Shown: positions 34,433 to 45,298, counted from the stretch's first letter. The stretch: 64,000 nucleotides of DNA from Pseudogymnoascus destructans (GCF_001641265.1 NW_020167527.1:372001-436000); one strand, 5' to 3'. The notes: generated from the sequence alone by a model not told the origin. Translations and numbers: made by a program.

Positions 34433-37400
34433 GAGAAGGCTCCTTCCTAGGTCTACGCAAATGTGACCTGCGAGGACTAGACTTACGAGAACTCCTGGGA
34501 GGCACCCAGTTCTTAGTCGACACGACCCTGAGTATGAATGGACTCGGTGTGCAAACAAAGTCCCTAGCAGACACAGGAGCAAACGGCTACCTCGTCATTA
34601 ACAAGCCTTTCGCAATACGACTGTCGAAAGTGCTTCAGAGCCCTATACGGAAACTACCCTACTCTGTACCCATACGTGGATTTCAGCGCAAAATCCAAGG
34701 CCACATATCGGAGTATATTCGGTTACACTTAACAGTCGAAGGACGCTGAATATATAACTGCCCCTTTGTACTCACACAAGATGTGATAATTGGGAAGAAG
34801 CTTTTCAGCCGCTTCCGAATACTACTCGACTCTGCAAAGAGCCAGTTAGTATGGCCAAAGGAGTACCCGCCGACTCCTAGCTGGAGCAAGGAGATCACCT
34901 TGCCCTACCACTCACGCGAAACGTCCATTAAACATCCTGCATACCAGTCGGATGCGAATCGCCGGGATTTCGCAATCCACCGCGAAGACAGACGCCGCGC
35001 AGGCGGACGTTCAATGGAAATGAAAGTGATAACTTCCGACTATGAAGAGATCACCGATACGCCATCGAACCCACCACAAAACCAGGAGGTTTCTCCCCCA
35101 CCGCAGAAAACCCTAATACATAGGTTTACGCCCATGCATATATGCGAAATCAGTGCAAATGCTTTCCACCACGAGATGATGCGAAACGACTCCGAGTTTT
35201 TTCAAACTAGCATCTACGAAATCGATCAGATCATTCATGAAAAGGAGTTGGTAGAGGACGAAGAAACGCTCCGCCTTATCCAGCAGAAGCTTCCGCATAT
35301 GCACCGGAGGTACACCGATGTCTTTTCGAAGTTGGAATCGGATCGAATCCCCCCCACCGCATATACGACCACAAGATACAGCTCGAAGCCCCTTTACCAA
35401 ATGCTTTCTCCCCGTTATATCGACAGGGCACCGAAGAGCTTAAGGCTACCAAGCAATACCTGCTGGAAAACCTGGAAAAGGGATTCATCGTCAACAGCAA
35501 CAGCCCCTTTGCATCCCCTATCCTATTCGTAAAGAAAGCGGATGGCAAATTAAGATTTTGCATTGATTACCGGAAGTTAAATGGTCTCACCCGGAATGAG
35601 CCCTACCCAATCCCGCGTATCGATGAACTACTAGGACGGGTGTCGAAAGCAAAAATCTTCACGAAGCTAGATATCAGACAAGCCTTCCATCGTATACGGA
35701 TGCACCCCGACTCGGAAGAGTACACGACCTTTCGGACTCGCTATGGATCCTATAAGTGCAAAGTGCTGCCATTTGGACTGACGAACGGTCCCGCAACCTA
35801 TCAGCGGTATATGAATGACGTCCTGATGCAATACTTAGACGACTTCTGTACCGCATACTTAGACGACATCCTAATCTATTCAGAGGACCCTACGGAACAC
35901 ATAGACCATGTGCATAAGGTCCTACAGCGTCTCCGAGAAGCTGGACTCCAAGCTGATTTGAACAAATGCGAGTTCAACGTCACCAGGACAAAATACTTGG
36001 GTTATGTTCTCACTACCTCCGGTGTCGAAGCGGACCCTGACAAAATCGAACCCCTTCGTAACTGGATCCGACCGACCACTGTTACGGGTGTGAAGTCCTA
36101 CCTAGGATTCTGTGGCTTCTATAGACAATTCATTCGTAATTTCGGCAAAATAGCAAAGCCCCTCACCACCATCACTAGTCCCTCGGAGCCGTTCCGGTGG
36201 ACAGACGAATGTGAGGATGCGTTCGAGGAATTGTGACAACAACTTTTAGCGGTACAGGCACTTCACCACTTCAACCCCGAATTGCCTACGAAGCTGGAGA
36301 CCGACTCCTCTGATGGAGTGGTAGCTGGTGTCCTGTCTCAAGAACACCCTGACAAGCGATGGTACCCAGTAAGCTTCTACAGTCACGTCCTATCCGGACA
36401 TGAGATCAACTGGGAGATCCACGACAAGGAACTATTCGCAATCGTGAAAGCCTTTGGAAAATGGAGGCCCGAGTTGGCTTCGGTACGCCACCGAGTTGAC
36501 GTCTACACTGACCACCGTTCGTTGGAATATTTCATGTCTACCAAGATTCTCACAGCGAAACAGGTTCGGTGGATGGAGCTACTCTCCGACTTCAATTTCT
36601 GCATCATGTACACCGCAGGCAAGAATAATCAGAAGGCTGATATTCTGAGCCGAAGAGACCAAGACCTGGTAACGCAGCAGAAAGTCAAACTTGATAGTAG
36701 GGCGAGGGTATTGTTAGGTCCAAGCCGCCTACACCCCCGAATCAGCACCGAACTCGCCGAGAGCTACATAGCATCCATTAATTCAATGGACACCGCCAAG
36801 CCCCAGGTGCCCTTCAATTTAATAGAGGCGCTATGTGCGGACAATCGGAAGTCGTTCACTGAGACTCGCGCGAAACAACCCCTACCCGACGGATTCGCGA
36901 TAAACGACCAGCTCCTCCTATACAAAGGCCGCCTATGTGTGAATCGCCACACTGACCTATGTACGAAACTGATCCGGGAAGCGCACGATCAAGTGTCGTC
37001 AGCACACCCAAGTGGCAGGAAAACCTACCAATTGCTCGCCCCAAAGTATCATTGGGTCGGGATGGAAGCGGACTGTTTGCGGTATGTACGAAACTGCGTG
37101 AAATGCCAGCTTTCTCACACCAATGTCACTAAGCAACAAGGATTTCTACACCCACTACCCGTACCCGAGTACCCTATGCAACACCTCACCATGGACTTCA
37201 AGGAGTTCCCAAGGGACAAGCATGGATACGATAGCATCTTAGTGTTTATGGACCGACTCAGAAAGAGTTCAGTGACAATACCTTGCTACAAGACCATAAC
37301 TGCCCGCCAGATGGCGCAATTGTTCATCGAATGGATATACCGATTCGGACACACTCCGGAGTCGATTGTAAGCGACCGCGGACCCCAATTCGTATCATCC

Positions 37401-38372
37401 TTTTGGCAAGAGTTCTGTCGAATTATCAGCGTTAAGGTTAAGCTGTCGACTGCCTATCATAAGCAGACCGACAGGCAGATGGAAATCATGAACCGATACA
37501 TCGATCAGAGACTGAGGCCCTTCGTATCCTATTATCAGGATAACTGGAGCGAGCTCATCCACATAATGGACCGCGTGCAAATGACACTCCCCCACGCATC
37601 CATTGGCATGACCCCCTACCGACTCAAGTACGGAACCGATCCGCGTACGAGTTGGGATTGGAACACTCTGAAAAGCACCAACCCCCGGGAGACCCTAAAC
37701 CGAGAGGAAGCCAAGGCGGTGGCAGACCGAATGCATACCGCATGGGTCCACGCAAAGGAAAACATGGCAAAGGCACAAGAGGAAATGTCTAAGCACGCGA
37801 ATCGACGCCGAAGGGCCATCGACTGGGATGTAGGAGATAGAGTGTACCTATCGACCAAAAATTTGAAAAACTCTCGTCCTAGCCGCAAGCTGGGCCAACA
37901 ATGGGTCGGACCATATACGGTGGTGGAACGGATTGGGCACGCATTTCGATTGGAACTACCTAGCGGTTCTCAAATACACAATGTGTTCTCACCAGACGTA
38001 CTTATGAAGGATCCGAACAATCCCCTACCTGGTCAGGATCCGCCTGAGCCTAGCAGCGAAGTGATAGATGGCGTAGAGGAATGGGAAGTGGAAAAGATCC
38101 TTGCCATAAGGGTCCACCGGAAGCAACTACAATACCGGGTTAGTTGGGTCGGATACGATCCGGACCCGGAGTGGTACCCAGCGTCAAACTTCATGAACTC
38201 TCCCCAGAAACTCAGAGAGTTTCATATGGAATACCCAGACTTACCAGGTCCACCTCACAAACTACTAGGAGGTGTTACGGCAGGGAAGACGGGAAAGGAA
38301 CAAAACTACGATCACGGAGGGAAAGACAAAGCGGAAGAAACAGAGTCATTGCTGTCTGCGACTCTAAACTAA
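34372..38372 (+). pseudogene. Inner element Pol (PR-RT-RNaseH-IN-chromodomain), frame broken
   Basis: Protease core SLADTGANGYLVI near 34,570. Reverse transcriptase has CIDYRKLNGLTRNEPYPIPR, FTKLDIRQAFHRIRM, LPFGLTNGPATYQRYMND and the catalytic YLDDILIYS. RNase H starts TDSSDGVVAGVLSQ; integrase has the HHCC zinc region (NCVKCQL) and the DDE core (MDFKEFP, SDRGPQFVSSFW, E in QMEIMNRY). The C-terminal chromodomain is EWEVEKILAIRVHRKQLQYR followed by WVGYDPDPEWYP. Breaks: UGA at 34,747-34,749 after the protease; a one-base shift at the C7 run near 35,349-35,355; UGA at 36,234-36,236 between RT and RNase H. From 36,237 to 38,372 the frame is open. Confidence 0.88.
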
Positions 38373-38546
38373 ATATACCCTCTGAGCCAGGGCGCACTCA
38401 CCACCGTAACCCTTGCGGGAGCCACCCTTCCCAAACGTCTCACCGGCGTCGCAACAAGCGGCTACCACCATGAGAGACGAAGGGTCGAAGTGACCCCACG
38501 CGAAGGGCCAGGCCCGAGTCCCCTCCGACACAAGGTCTTCCCCCAC

Positions 38547-39226
38547 CTAGGCCCCGTAGGCTGCCCCAACTTCCCCATCCTTCCCCTCCCTCCTTCCATC
38601 ACCCCGAGTCGGAGCGACCGCGGGAGCGGCAGCGGTGGGCAGTTTGCCCACAGCAGCCACCAACTCCCCCAAGAGAGCAGGAACGCTCTCCTGTTCCGTC
38701 CGAAGACGGCGCAGCGATGACCGAATTTGCTGTCCAGAGTCAGCATCGAAACCATACCGAGTCACAAGGGGAAGGGGGGATACTCACAGCCAGCCCCAAC
38801 TCGAGGGCAGCCCGAGTGGCGCGTGCCTCCTCGTAGAGGTCACGCTCTGCCTCGGAGCGGAACTTTGGCACGCTCTGGGCGGCCAGGAGGGCCACCCGAT
38901 TGGCCTCGGTGGCGGCGGCGATGACTTCGGCGGGGATGAGGGGGGTGGCCTCTTCGGCGGCCAGGAGGGCCGCAAACTCTTCCCCGAGGAACCAGGGCAG
39001 CTTCCACCAAAGTCAGCAATGGCCAACCAAACCAAACACTGAACCCCAGAAGAAAACCTACCGGGATGCAAGGCGAGTGCTGCGCGGTGCAGTACCCACA
39101 CTTCGAACTGGTCGAGGACCAGACGCAGTCGTGGGACTGGATCCCACGGGCTTTGGCCCGAAGGCAGCGCAAACAGAGCACACGGAAGGCAACCGTAAGG
39201 GCCCCGGAGGGGGTCGGAACCGGCAT
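38547..39226 (-). CDS. Antisense spliced gene inside the inner retrotransposon, small Cys-rich protein
   Basis: Lies between pol and the 3' LTR, on the strand opposite to gag-pol. Three exons, all joined in phase 0: 39,226-39,062, 39,000-38,788 and 38,729-38,547; 186 residues. Introns of 61 and 58 bp have donors GTAGGT and GTGAGT and acceptors GAAG and ACAG. Exon 1 carries CLRCLRAKARG and CGYCTAQHSPC, a possible zinc-binding module of two Cys pairs with extra Cys. Exon 2 is Ala/Glu-rich helical (FLGEEFAALLAAEEATPLIP, FRSEAERDLYEEARATRAAL). Exon 3 continues the helix (QIRSSLRRLRTEQESVPALL) and ends in a Pro/Ala then Gly/Lys tail. An in-frame acceptor (CTAAC...CGCAG) about 30 bases upstream of the ATG suggests more 5' exons. 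I recall similar Cys-rich hypothetical proteins in ascomycete genomes but know no function. Confidence 0.62.
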
Positions 39227-39847
39227 CTTCGATTCTTTGGATTTGAATGGAATCTGCGATTCCGTTAGCCAAGCCCAAGTTATCACCAGCGCGCCAACGC
39301 GCTCCCATCACCTACTCGTTCGTTCAGATTGTGGATATCCTATACAATCAGTTAGTAGATGATCAAGAAACGGATGGGGAGTGGCCACTTACTGGTCTCG
39401 GAGGTCGGTTTGTGGGCGTTGTTGTTGTGAAACAAAGAATAAAAAACGAGAAAGTGGGCGAAGCTCTGAACTCAGATTTGGCTTACAACAATGACACCCG
39501 AATCGGGTTAGCGCAGCTACCCTCCTTGCGCGATGGGGAACTTTCGACGCGTACCTGTAGCGGATACCTCCCGGTGCTCATTCGGACCATCACCACTAAG
39601 CTAGAGATTGAACAAAGAAAACAAAAAGTAGTCGCATACCAGATGGAGCTGATACGGTAGTACTGCTCCAGGATTATTTTTTTCCATCTCCCGGCACATC
39701 AGACCAATGCGGTTGTCACTAATGCGGCCATGCGCGCAAACCCTACGACAAAGAACGCCCAAGTCACTGACGCTACCCGGATGGGTTCCGGACCATAGGC
39801 GGGCGGCGTGCTTTGCGGACAAAGCACTCTCTTACGACGGGGGGTAG

Positions 39848-40218
39848 TGTAAGGATGCCTCCGTACCTAGATACTCGAAGAACCTGTCTCAGAACTGTTA
39901 CGGTCACTACAAGCATGGAATCCGACTCGGTGGGGTTTCGAACCAGTAGAGGAGCATATAGCGAGTTACACTATAGTGGGGGACGGTAAGTGTATAGGGT
40001 TCAGGGCCGATGTAGACCTGTTGCGGTGGAAGGTTCAGGGCTAGGGTTGGGATAACCGAGTCGGGCCCGTTTCGGGAGTTAAGGAAACAGACTCAACGGG
40101 GTTCCCCCTTCATCTTTTTTGTATCCTTCGTAGTAGACCTATAGGATAGCATCCGTTTAGCCTCCGACTCACACTCTCATATGCTATTACTGTGAGCTGG
40201 GTGCCCTGTGTCCTTACA
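39848..40218 (+). repeat. 3' LTR of inner element (371 bp)
   Basis: Same length and ends as the 5' LTR with two base differences. It is preceded by the polypurine tract GGGGGGTAG and followed by the target duplication AAGAC. Confidence 0.97.
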
Positions 40219-40223
40219 AAGAC

Positions 40224-43200
40224 TACCAACATCTTTTTGACAAGGCAAAGGCATCAATTCTGCCAAAGCACCAGCCTTATGACCATGAGATACCACTCGC
40301 AGAAGGCTCAATGCCTCCCTACGGCCCTATCTACTCTCTATCTGAATTAGAGCTGAAAACTCTCAGAGAATACCTAGATGAGAACCTTAGTTCTGGCTTT
40401 ATCAGACCTTCTTCCTCACCAGCAGGAGCTCCCATTCTCTTTGTCAAGAAGAAAGATGGCTCCTTGCGTCTCTGTGTTGATTATAGGGGCCTTAATGCAG
40501 TCACTGTTAAAAACAGATATGCTTTACCCCTTATCCCTGAGCTCATAGATAGGCTCTCTTCAGCAAGGATCTTTACCAAGTTAGATCTCAGGGGAGCTTA
40601 TAACCTGATACGCATCAAGGAAGGTGATGAGTGGAAGACAGCATTCAGAACACGCTATGGTCATTTTGAATACCAGGTAATGCCTTTTGGGCTTGCCAAT
40701 GCACCTGCTTCTTTCCAAGCTCTCATGAATGATATTCTAAGACCTTACTTGGATATCTTTGTTGTTGTCTACTTAGACGACATTCTTATATACTCTTTAG
40801 ACACTCAAGAGCATGTTCTACATGTTAGACAAGTCTTAGAGAAGCTATCTCAAGCACAACTCTTTTGCAAACTTGAGAAATGTCTTTTCCATATGTCTCA
40901 AGTTGATTTCTTGGGACATAGAATTTCAATAGAAGGCATTCAGATGGACCCTGAAAAGACAAAAGCAGTACAAACGTGGCCTATTCCTTCCAGCATTAAA
41001 GAGGTTCAGTCTTTCCTTGGGTTTGCCAACTATTACAGGAGGTTTATACCAAGATATACATCCTTGGCTTTACCCCTTACTCAATTACTTCACAAGGACA
41101 CTTTGTATCACTGGGATAAGACACAGCAAGATGCTTTCGATGCTCTTAAAGGAGAATTTAAAGAAGGGAAAATGTTACTACACTTTAACCCCTTGAAACC
41201 TGCCACTCTTGAGACAGATGCCTCAGATTTTGCTATTTCTGGAATCTTATACCAAGCTCCAAAAGACAAACAAGAAGAGCTACAGCCTGTGGCATTTTAC
41301 TCAAGAAAGCTATCAGCAGCTGAACAAAACTATCCCATTACAGACAAGGAACTGCTTGCCATAGTATGTTCTCTAAAGCATTGGAGATGCTACCTTGAAG
41401 GGGCAAACTATCCTATCACTATTTACAGTGACCATTCAAACCTCTTGACCTTTACAACCACTAAACAGCTCAATAGACGACAAGCAAGGTGGTCTGAACA
41501 ACTAGGAGGTTTTGACTTTGTTATAAAACATGTCTCAGGGGCCAAGAATCAAAGAGCAGATCTCCTCTCAAGAAGACATGACTACCAAGATTCTGCTAAA
41601 ACTAGCAATACAAAGGCTCTGCTAGACTCAGCAAAGCTTATAGCAGCATCTTTAAGCAACCCTAGTACTACAGAGGACTTAGGGGTAAACTTATCCTCTC
41701 AACACCAAGTTGCCCCCATTACCTCTTCTCAGGAACCAGAGACCTTTAAAGACTATACACCCTCAGCAACACTTCTTAAAGCATTCAAAGATGCTTACAA
41801 CCATGATCCCTTTGCGAAAAGAACTTTGGAATACCTCCAGAAGAAAGGTTCCTCTCTTGAGAAAGTTGGACTACAGAATTTCTCAAAAAATCAGCATGGA
41901 CTTCTCTTATTCAAGAACTATATCTATGTCCCAAGGGATAAACGATTACAGCTACACCTCCTACAGAAGTTCCATGATGCTCCAGCTGCAGGGCACTTTG
42001 GCTTTGCAAAAACTTATGAACTTCTAACAAGAAAGTTCTACTGGCCTAGTCTAAGGACTACTCTTCAAGACTATATATCTTCTTGCACTACTTGCAACTT
42101 GAACAAACCTACATGGCAAAAGCCCTATGGCCACTTGCAGCCTCTACCTATACCAGAACGCCCATGGGACTCCATATCCATTGACTTTATAGTCAAGTTG
42201 CCTCCTTCTATCCCAAAAGGGGGTGCTACCCCTTATGACTCTATCCTTGTGGTAGTAGAAAGGCTCACAAAAATGGCACACTTTGAGCCTTGCAATGAGA
42301 CTATCACAGCTTCTGAACTTGCGTGGCTATTCCTCAAGGTGGTCTTTAAATATCATGGAATTCCTGGACACTGGATCTCAGATAGGGGAGCAGTTTTCAC
42401 TTCAAACTTTTTTAAGGAGTTCTCTAAACTCTTAAACATGGAACAACGCTTTTCTACAGCTTATCACCCTCAAACAGATGGCCAGACAGAGAGAGTCAAC
42501 TCTGTACTTGAACAATATCTAAGAATTTATACAAACTATGCTCAAGACAACTGGGCAGATCATCTCCATCTTGCAGAATTTGCTTACAACAACACGGTCT
42601 CTAACACCACAAAAGAGACACCTTTCTATGCAAACTATGGTTATCACCCTAGGTTTGAAGTGGCAGAACTTAATTGTCCTGAAAATCTCAAAAACCCTTC
42701 TGCTACTGAAAGAATCATCTACCTTAAGGGCCTCCAGGACTATCTCAAGGTCCAAATACAGTGTGCACAAGGCGAGCAGGCTCAGGCCTTTAACAGGGGG
42801 GTGGTTGCACCACAATTCAAAGTTGGTGATCAAGTCTTTTTGTCTAGAAGACATATCACAACTACTAGACCATCAGACAAACTTGATACTAAAAGACTTG
42901 GACCCTTTAATATCACAAGGACTATTGGCAAGAATGCTTTCGAGCTTGCATTACCACCTACTTGGACTATCCATAATGTCTTCCATGCATCTATCTTGTC
43001 TAAGGCACAAGAAAGTTCCTTAAAACCACTTCAGTCTCCTCCACCTCCTGTTCTGATTTTGGATCAACCAGAATATGAAGTAGAGTCTATCCTTGACAAA
43101 AAGACACTTAGAGGTCCGGACTACTTCCTCGTTAAGTGGAAAGGTTATCCTACAAGTGACAACACTTGGGAACCTAAGAGAAATCTAAAAAATGCATCCA

Positions 43201-43274
43201 AGCTGATTCTAGAATTTCTTTCTAAGAAAGCCACCTGGCTAAAGGGCAAGCACACAGCTAACAAACGTCCTTAA
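40224..43274 (+). CDS. Outer gypsy Pol (RT-RNaseH-integrase-chromodomain), 3' part
   Basis: Direct continuation of the frame interrupted at 32,456. The RT has CVDYRGLNAVTVKNRYALPL, FTKLDLRGAYNLIRI, MPFGLANAPASFQALMND and the catalytic VVYLDDILIYS. RNase H begins ETDASDFAISGILYQ and ends KNQRADLLSRR. Integrase has the zinc region (GHFGFAKTYELL, CTTCNLNKP) and the DDE residues (SIDFIVKLP, SDRGAVFTSNFFKEF, HPQTDGQTERVN). The chromodomain is YEVESILDKKTLRGPDYFLV followed by WKGYPTSDNTWEP. There are no stops or shifts. Codon use is more AT-rich than the inner element, so the two are different families. Confidence 0.93.
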   Translation, partial: YQHLFDKAKASILPKHQPYDHEIPLAEGSMPPYGPIYSLSELELKTLREYLDENLSSGFIRPSSSPAGAPILFVKKKDGSLRLCVDYRGLNAVTVKNRYALPLIPELIDRLSSARIFTKLDLRGAYNLIRIKEGDEWKTAFRTRYGHFEYQVMPFGLANAPASFQALMNDILRPYLDIFVVVYLDDILIYSLDTQEHVLHVRQVLEKLSQAQLFCKLEKCLFHMSQVDFLGHRISIEGIQMDPEKTKAVQTWPIPSSIKEVQSFLGFANYYRRFIPRYTSLALPLTQLLHKDTLYHWDKTQQDAFDALKGEFKEGKMLLHFNPLKPATLETDASDFAISGILYQAPKDKQEELQPVAFYSRKLSAAEQNYPITDKELLAIVCSLKHWRCYLEGANYPITIYSDHSNLLTFTTTKQLNRRQARWSEQLGGFDFVIKHVSGAKNQRADLLSRRHDYQDSAKTSNTKALLDSAKLIAASLSNPSTTEDLGVNLSSQHQVAPITSSQEPETFKDYTPSATLLKAFKDAYNHDPFAKRTLEYLQKKGSSLEKVGLQNFSKNQHGLLLFKNYIYVPRDKRLQLHLLQKFHDAPAAGHFGFAKTYELLTRKFYWPSLRTTLQDYISSCTTCNLNKPTWQKPYGHLQPLPIPERPWDSISIDFIVKLPPSIPKGGATPYDSILVVVERLTKMAHFEPCNETITASELAWLFLKVVFKYHGIPGHWISDRGAVFTSNFFKEFSKLLNMEQRFSTAYHPQTDGQTERVNSVLEQYLRIYTNYAQDNWADHLHLAEFAYNNTVSNTTKETPFYANYGYHPRFEVAELNCPENLKNPSATERIIYLKGLQDYLKVQIQCAQGEQAQAFNRGVVAPQFKVGDQVFLSRRHITTTRPSDKLDTKRLGPFNITRTIGKNAFELALPPTWTIHNVFHASILSKAQESSLKPLQSPPPPVLILDQPEYEVESILDKKTLRGPDYFLVKWKGYPTSDNTWEPKRNLKNASKLILEFLSKKATWLKGKHTANKRP

Positions 43275-43285
43275 GAGGGGTATCA

Positions 43286-44123
43286 TGTCATACTGACATT
43301 CGTTGCACTCAGTTTGCTATCAAACTCAAGAGCAAACTTGGAAATCTCCTCCTCAAACCTACAAGTCACTATACATATTTTGGCTTATCACACCAACAAC
43401 AAGAGCAATACTACTCAACGATTGCTACAACCATCTATGATTCATTACACATCATCGCTCCTTAGTTACTGGGCCGATATTACCACATAGCATATCTCTA
43501 CAACCCTCTATGATTCATTACATGACATCACTCATACTACCACATGACATATCTCTACCAACTAGAGGCCTAGGGGCATGAACGATAGCTCTAAAAGCTC
43601 CTACGAACCTCTATGATTCATTACATGTCATCGCTCTTTAGTTACCCACAAGATTGGTTAAGTTATGACATAATTTGTCTATGACATAATTTGTCTATAG
43701 GGGTACTCTGACCTTGGACCTCCTTTTACTTCCTATAGGCTACGAACCTAAGAGATGGTTCTATGGGATTCTCTTACGTCGACTACAGTTACCAAGCCTG
43801 GTAAGTCATGGAAAGTCTTGGAAAATGAGAGAACTACACTCCTTTAGCATAAATAGGATTGCCCTTTCCTTAAGAAAGGGCAAGCAGACAATACAGTAAA
43901 TCGACTATCACATACTTCCACATCTTTTCCAAGCTTCCAAGCATTGATCTTGTTACTCCTTGTTTCTGAAAAGTCAGTGAGGTGCTAACCTCTGACTTAC
44001 CCCTGAGTTCTCAGACTCAACATTTGTTACAACTTGTCTAAACCACTCCACTACATCATACACCTGATTGCTGCATTGTGGAATAGTCTAAGCTACGACC
44101 CATTGGCTCTGTTTTCTAAGACA
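43286..44123 (+). repeat. 3' LTR of the outer gypsy element (838 bp)
   Basis: Starts TGTCATACTGACATTCG just after the polypurine tract and ends CTAAGACA. It contains internal imperfect repeats of TCTATGATTCATTACATGTCATCGCTC (three copies between about 43,430 and 43,640) and a 20-bp duplication, TATGACATAATTTGTC. Confidence 0.75.
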
Positions 44124-44129
44124 GTGTGT

Positions 44130-45014
44130 TGTCTTAGTAAATTCATCCCTTCCTTGGGTGGCTAGATTCTCACATCTGGTGCACCCACCATTACACCAAA
44201 GGGTTGTAGCTTAGACTATTCCACAATGCAGCAATCAGGTGTGTGATGTAGTGAAGTGGTTCAGACAAGTTGCAACAAATGTTGAGTCTGGGAACTCAGG
44301 GGTAAGTCAGAGGTTAGCACCTCACTGACTTTTCAGAAACAAGGAGTAACAAGATCAATGCTTGGAAGCTTGGAAAAGATGTGGAAGTATGTGATAGTCG
44401 ATTTACTGTATTGTCTGCTTGCCCTTTCTTAAGGAAAGGGCAATCCTATTTATGCTAAAGGAGTGTAGTTCTCTCATTTTCCAAGCTTTCCATGACTAAC
44501 CAGGCTTGGTAACTGTAGTCGACGTAAGAGAATCCCATAGAACCATCTCTTAGGTTCGTAGCCTATAGGAAGTGAAAGGAGGTCCAAGGTCAGAGTACCC
44601 CTATAGACAGATTATGTCATAACTTAACCAATCTTGTAGGTAACTAAGGAGCGATGACGTGTAATGAATCATAGAGGGTTGTAGAAGCTTTTGGAGCTAT
44701 CGTTCATGTTCCTAGGCCTCTAGTTGATAGAGATATGTCATGTGTAGTATTAGCCCAGTAACTAAGGAGTGATGTCATGTAATGAATCATAGAGGGTTGT
44801 AGAGATATGCTATGTGGTCATATCAGCCCAGTAACTAAGGAGCAATGACGTGTAATGAATCATAGAGGGTTGTAGCAATCGTTGAGTAGTATTGCTCTTG
44901 TTGTTGGTGTGACAAGCCAAAATATGTATAGTGACTTGTAGGTTTGAGGAGGAGATTTCCAAGTTTGCTCTTGAGTTTGATAGCAAACTGAGTGCAACGA
45001 ATGTCAGTATGACA
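44130..45014 (-). repeat. Second copy of the same LTR in inverted orientation (885 bp)
   Basis: Reading the minus strand from 45,014 gives TGTCATACTGACATTCG and then the whole LTR sequence again, ending at 44,130 with CTAAGACA. It is about 50 bp longer near its 3' end than the plus-strand copy. The two copies meet tail to tail around GTGTGT (44,124-44,129). No coding sequence of a second element follows at 45,015, so it looks like a solo or truncated LTR. Confidence 0.75.
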
Positions 45015-45139
45015 CTGACAAGGGGGCATCCTTGGGGGCTTAAGCTATTATATACACACCTTAGCATCCTGAGTAGTAACGGGCCTAGAAGCAGGTACAA
45101 GATGATACGCTAGAAGCCTCTACATCCGTGCCGGGACGT

Positions 45140-45291
45140 CACAGACTAAAGGGGGGGGTAATTGTAACGGGTGCCGCCGTTACAGTACATGTGGTATATA
45201 AAGCGTGTTACGCGTATTCCAGGCGAGCCGGAATACTGTAGTCTTTTTGGCTCAGTGGGATGTAGCGCGAGCGTAACTGTACATCGTTACA
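45140..45291 (+). mobile_element. 3' end of another LTR retrotransposon (129-bp LTR)
   Basis: A polypurine tract (ACTAAAGGGGGGGGTAAT) runs straight into a 129-bp sequence with ends TGTAACG...CGTTACA (45,163-45,291) holding a TATA box (GTATATAAAGCG). This is the layout of a 3' LTR of a short-LTR (copia-like) element. The flanks (GGTAAT and ATTCG) are not duplicated, so it is not a simple solo LTR. Its body on the left is missing or replaced by the inverted gypsy LTR. Confidence 0.6.
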
Positions 45292-45298
45292 ATTCGTG

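Larger units (their letters stand above)
32457..40218 (+). mobile_element. Inner Ty3/gypsy chromodomain retrotransposon, full length (7.76 kb)
   Basis: Both LTRs start TGTAAGGATG and end CCTTACA, and the element is flanked by the perfect 5-bp duplication AAGAC (32,452-32,456 and 40,219-40,223). The order is LTR, gag, pol (protease, RT, RNase H, integrase, chromodomain), an antisense gene, a polypurine tract (GGGGGGTAG, about 39,839-39,847), and LTR. The coding frames are broken at three places. I could not identify the primer-binding site after the 5' LTR. Confidence 0.95.
31615..44123 (+). mobile_element. Outer Ty3/gypsy chromodomain element (5' truncated, interrupted)
   Basis: The element consists of 31,615-32,456 plus 40,219-44,123 and is split by an inner element at 32,457-40,218. 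No 5' LTR or full Gag is present: the left end starts just before a CCHC zinc knuckle. The coding frame ends at 43,274, a purine tract (AAGAGGGGTATCA) follows, and the 3' LTR begins at 43,286. Apart from the insertion the pol frame has no stop, so it was apparently intact when the inner element arrived. Confidence 0.85.

Noticed and set aside
39247..39660. Plus-strand open frame between the antisense gene and the 3' LTR
   Set aside because: No motif, and it overlaps probable antisense 5' exons and introns of the Cys-rich gene.
45163..45291. Solo LTR
   Set aside because: It is preceded by a polypurine tract and its flanks are not a target duplication, so it is better read as the 3' end of a truncated element.
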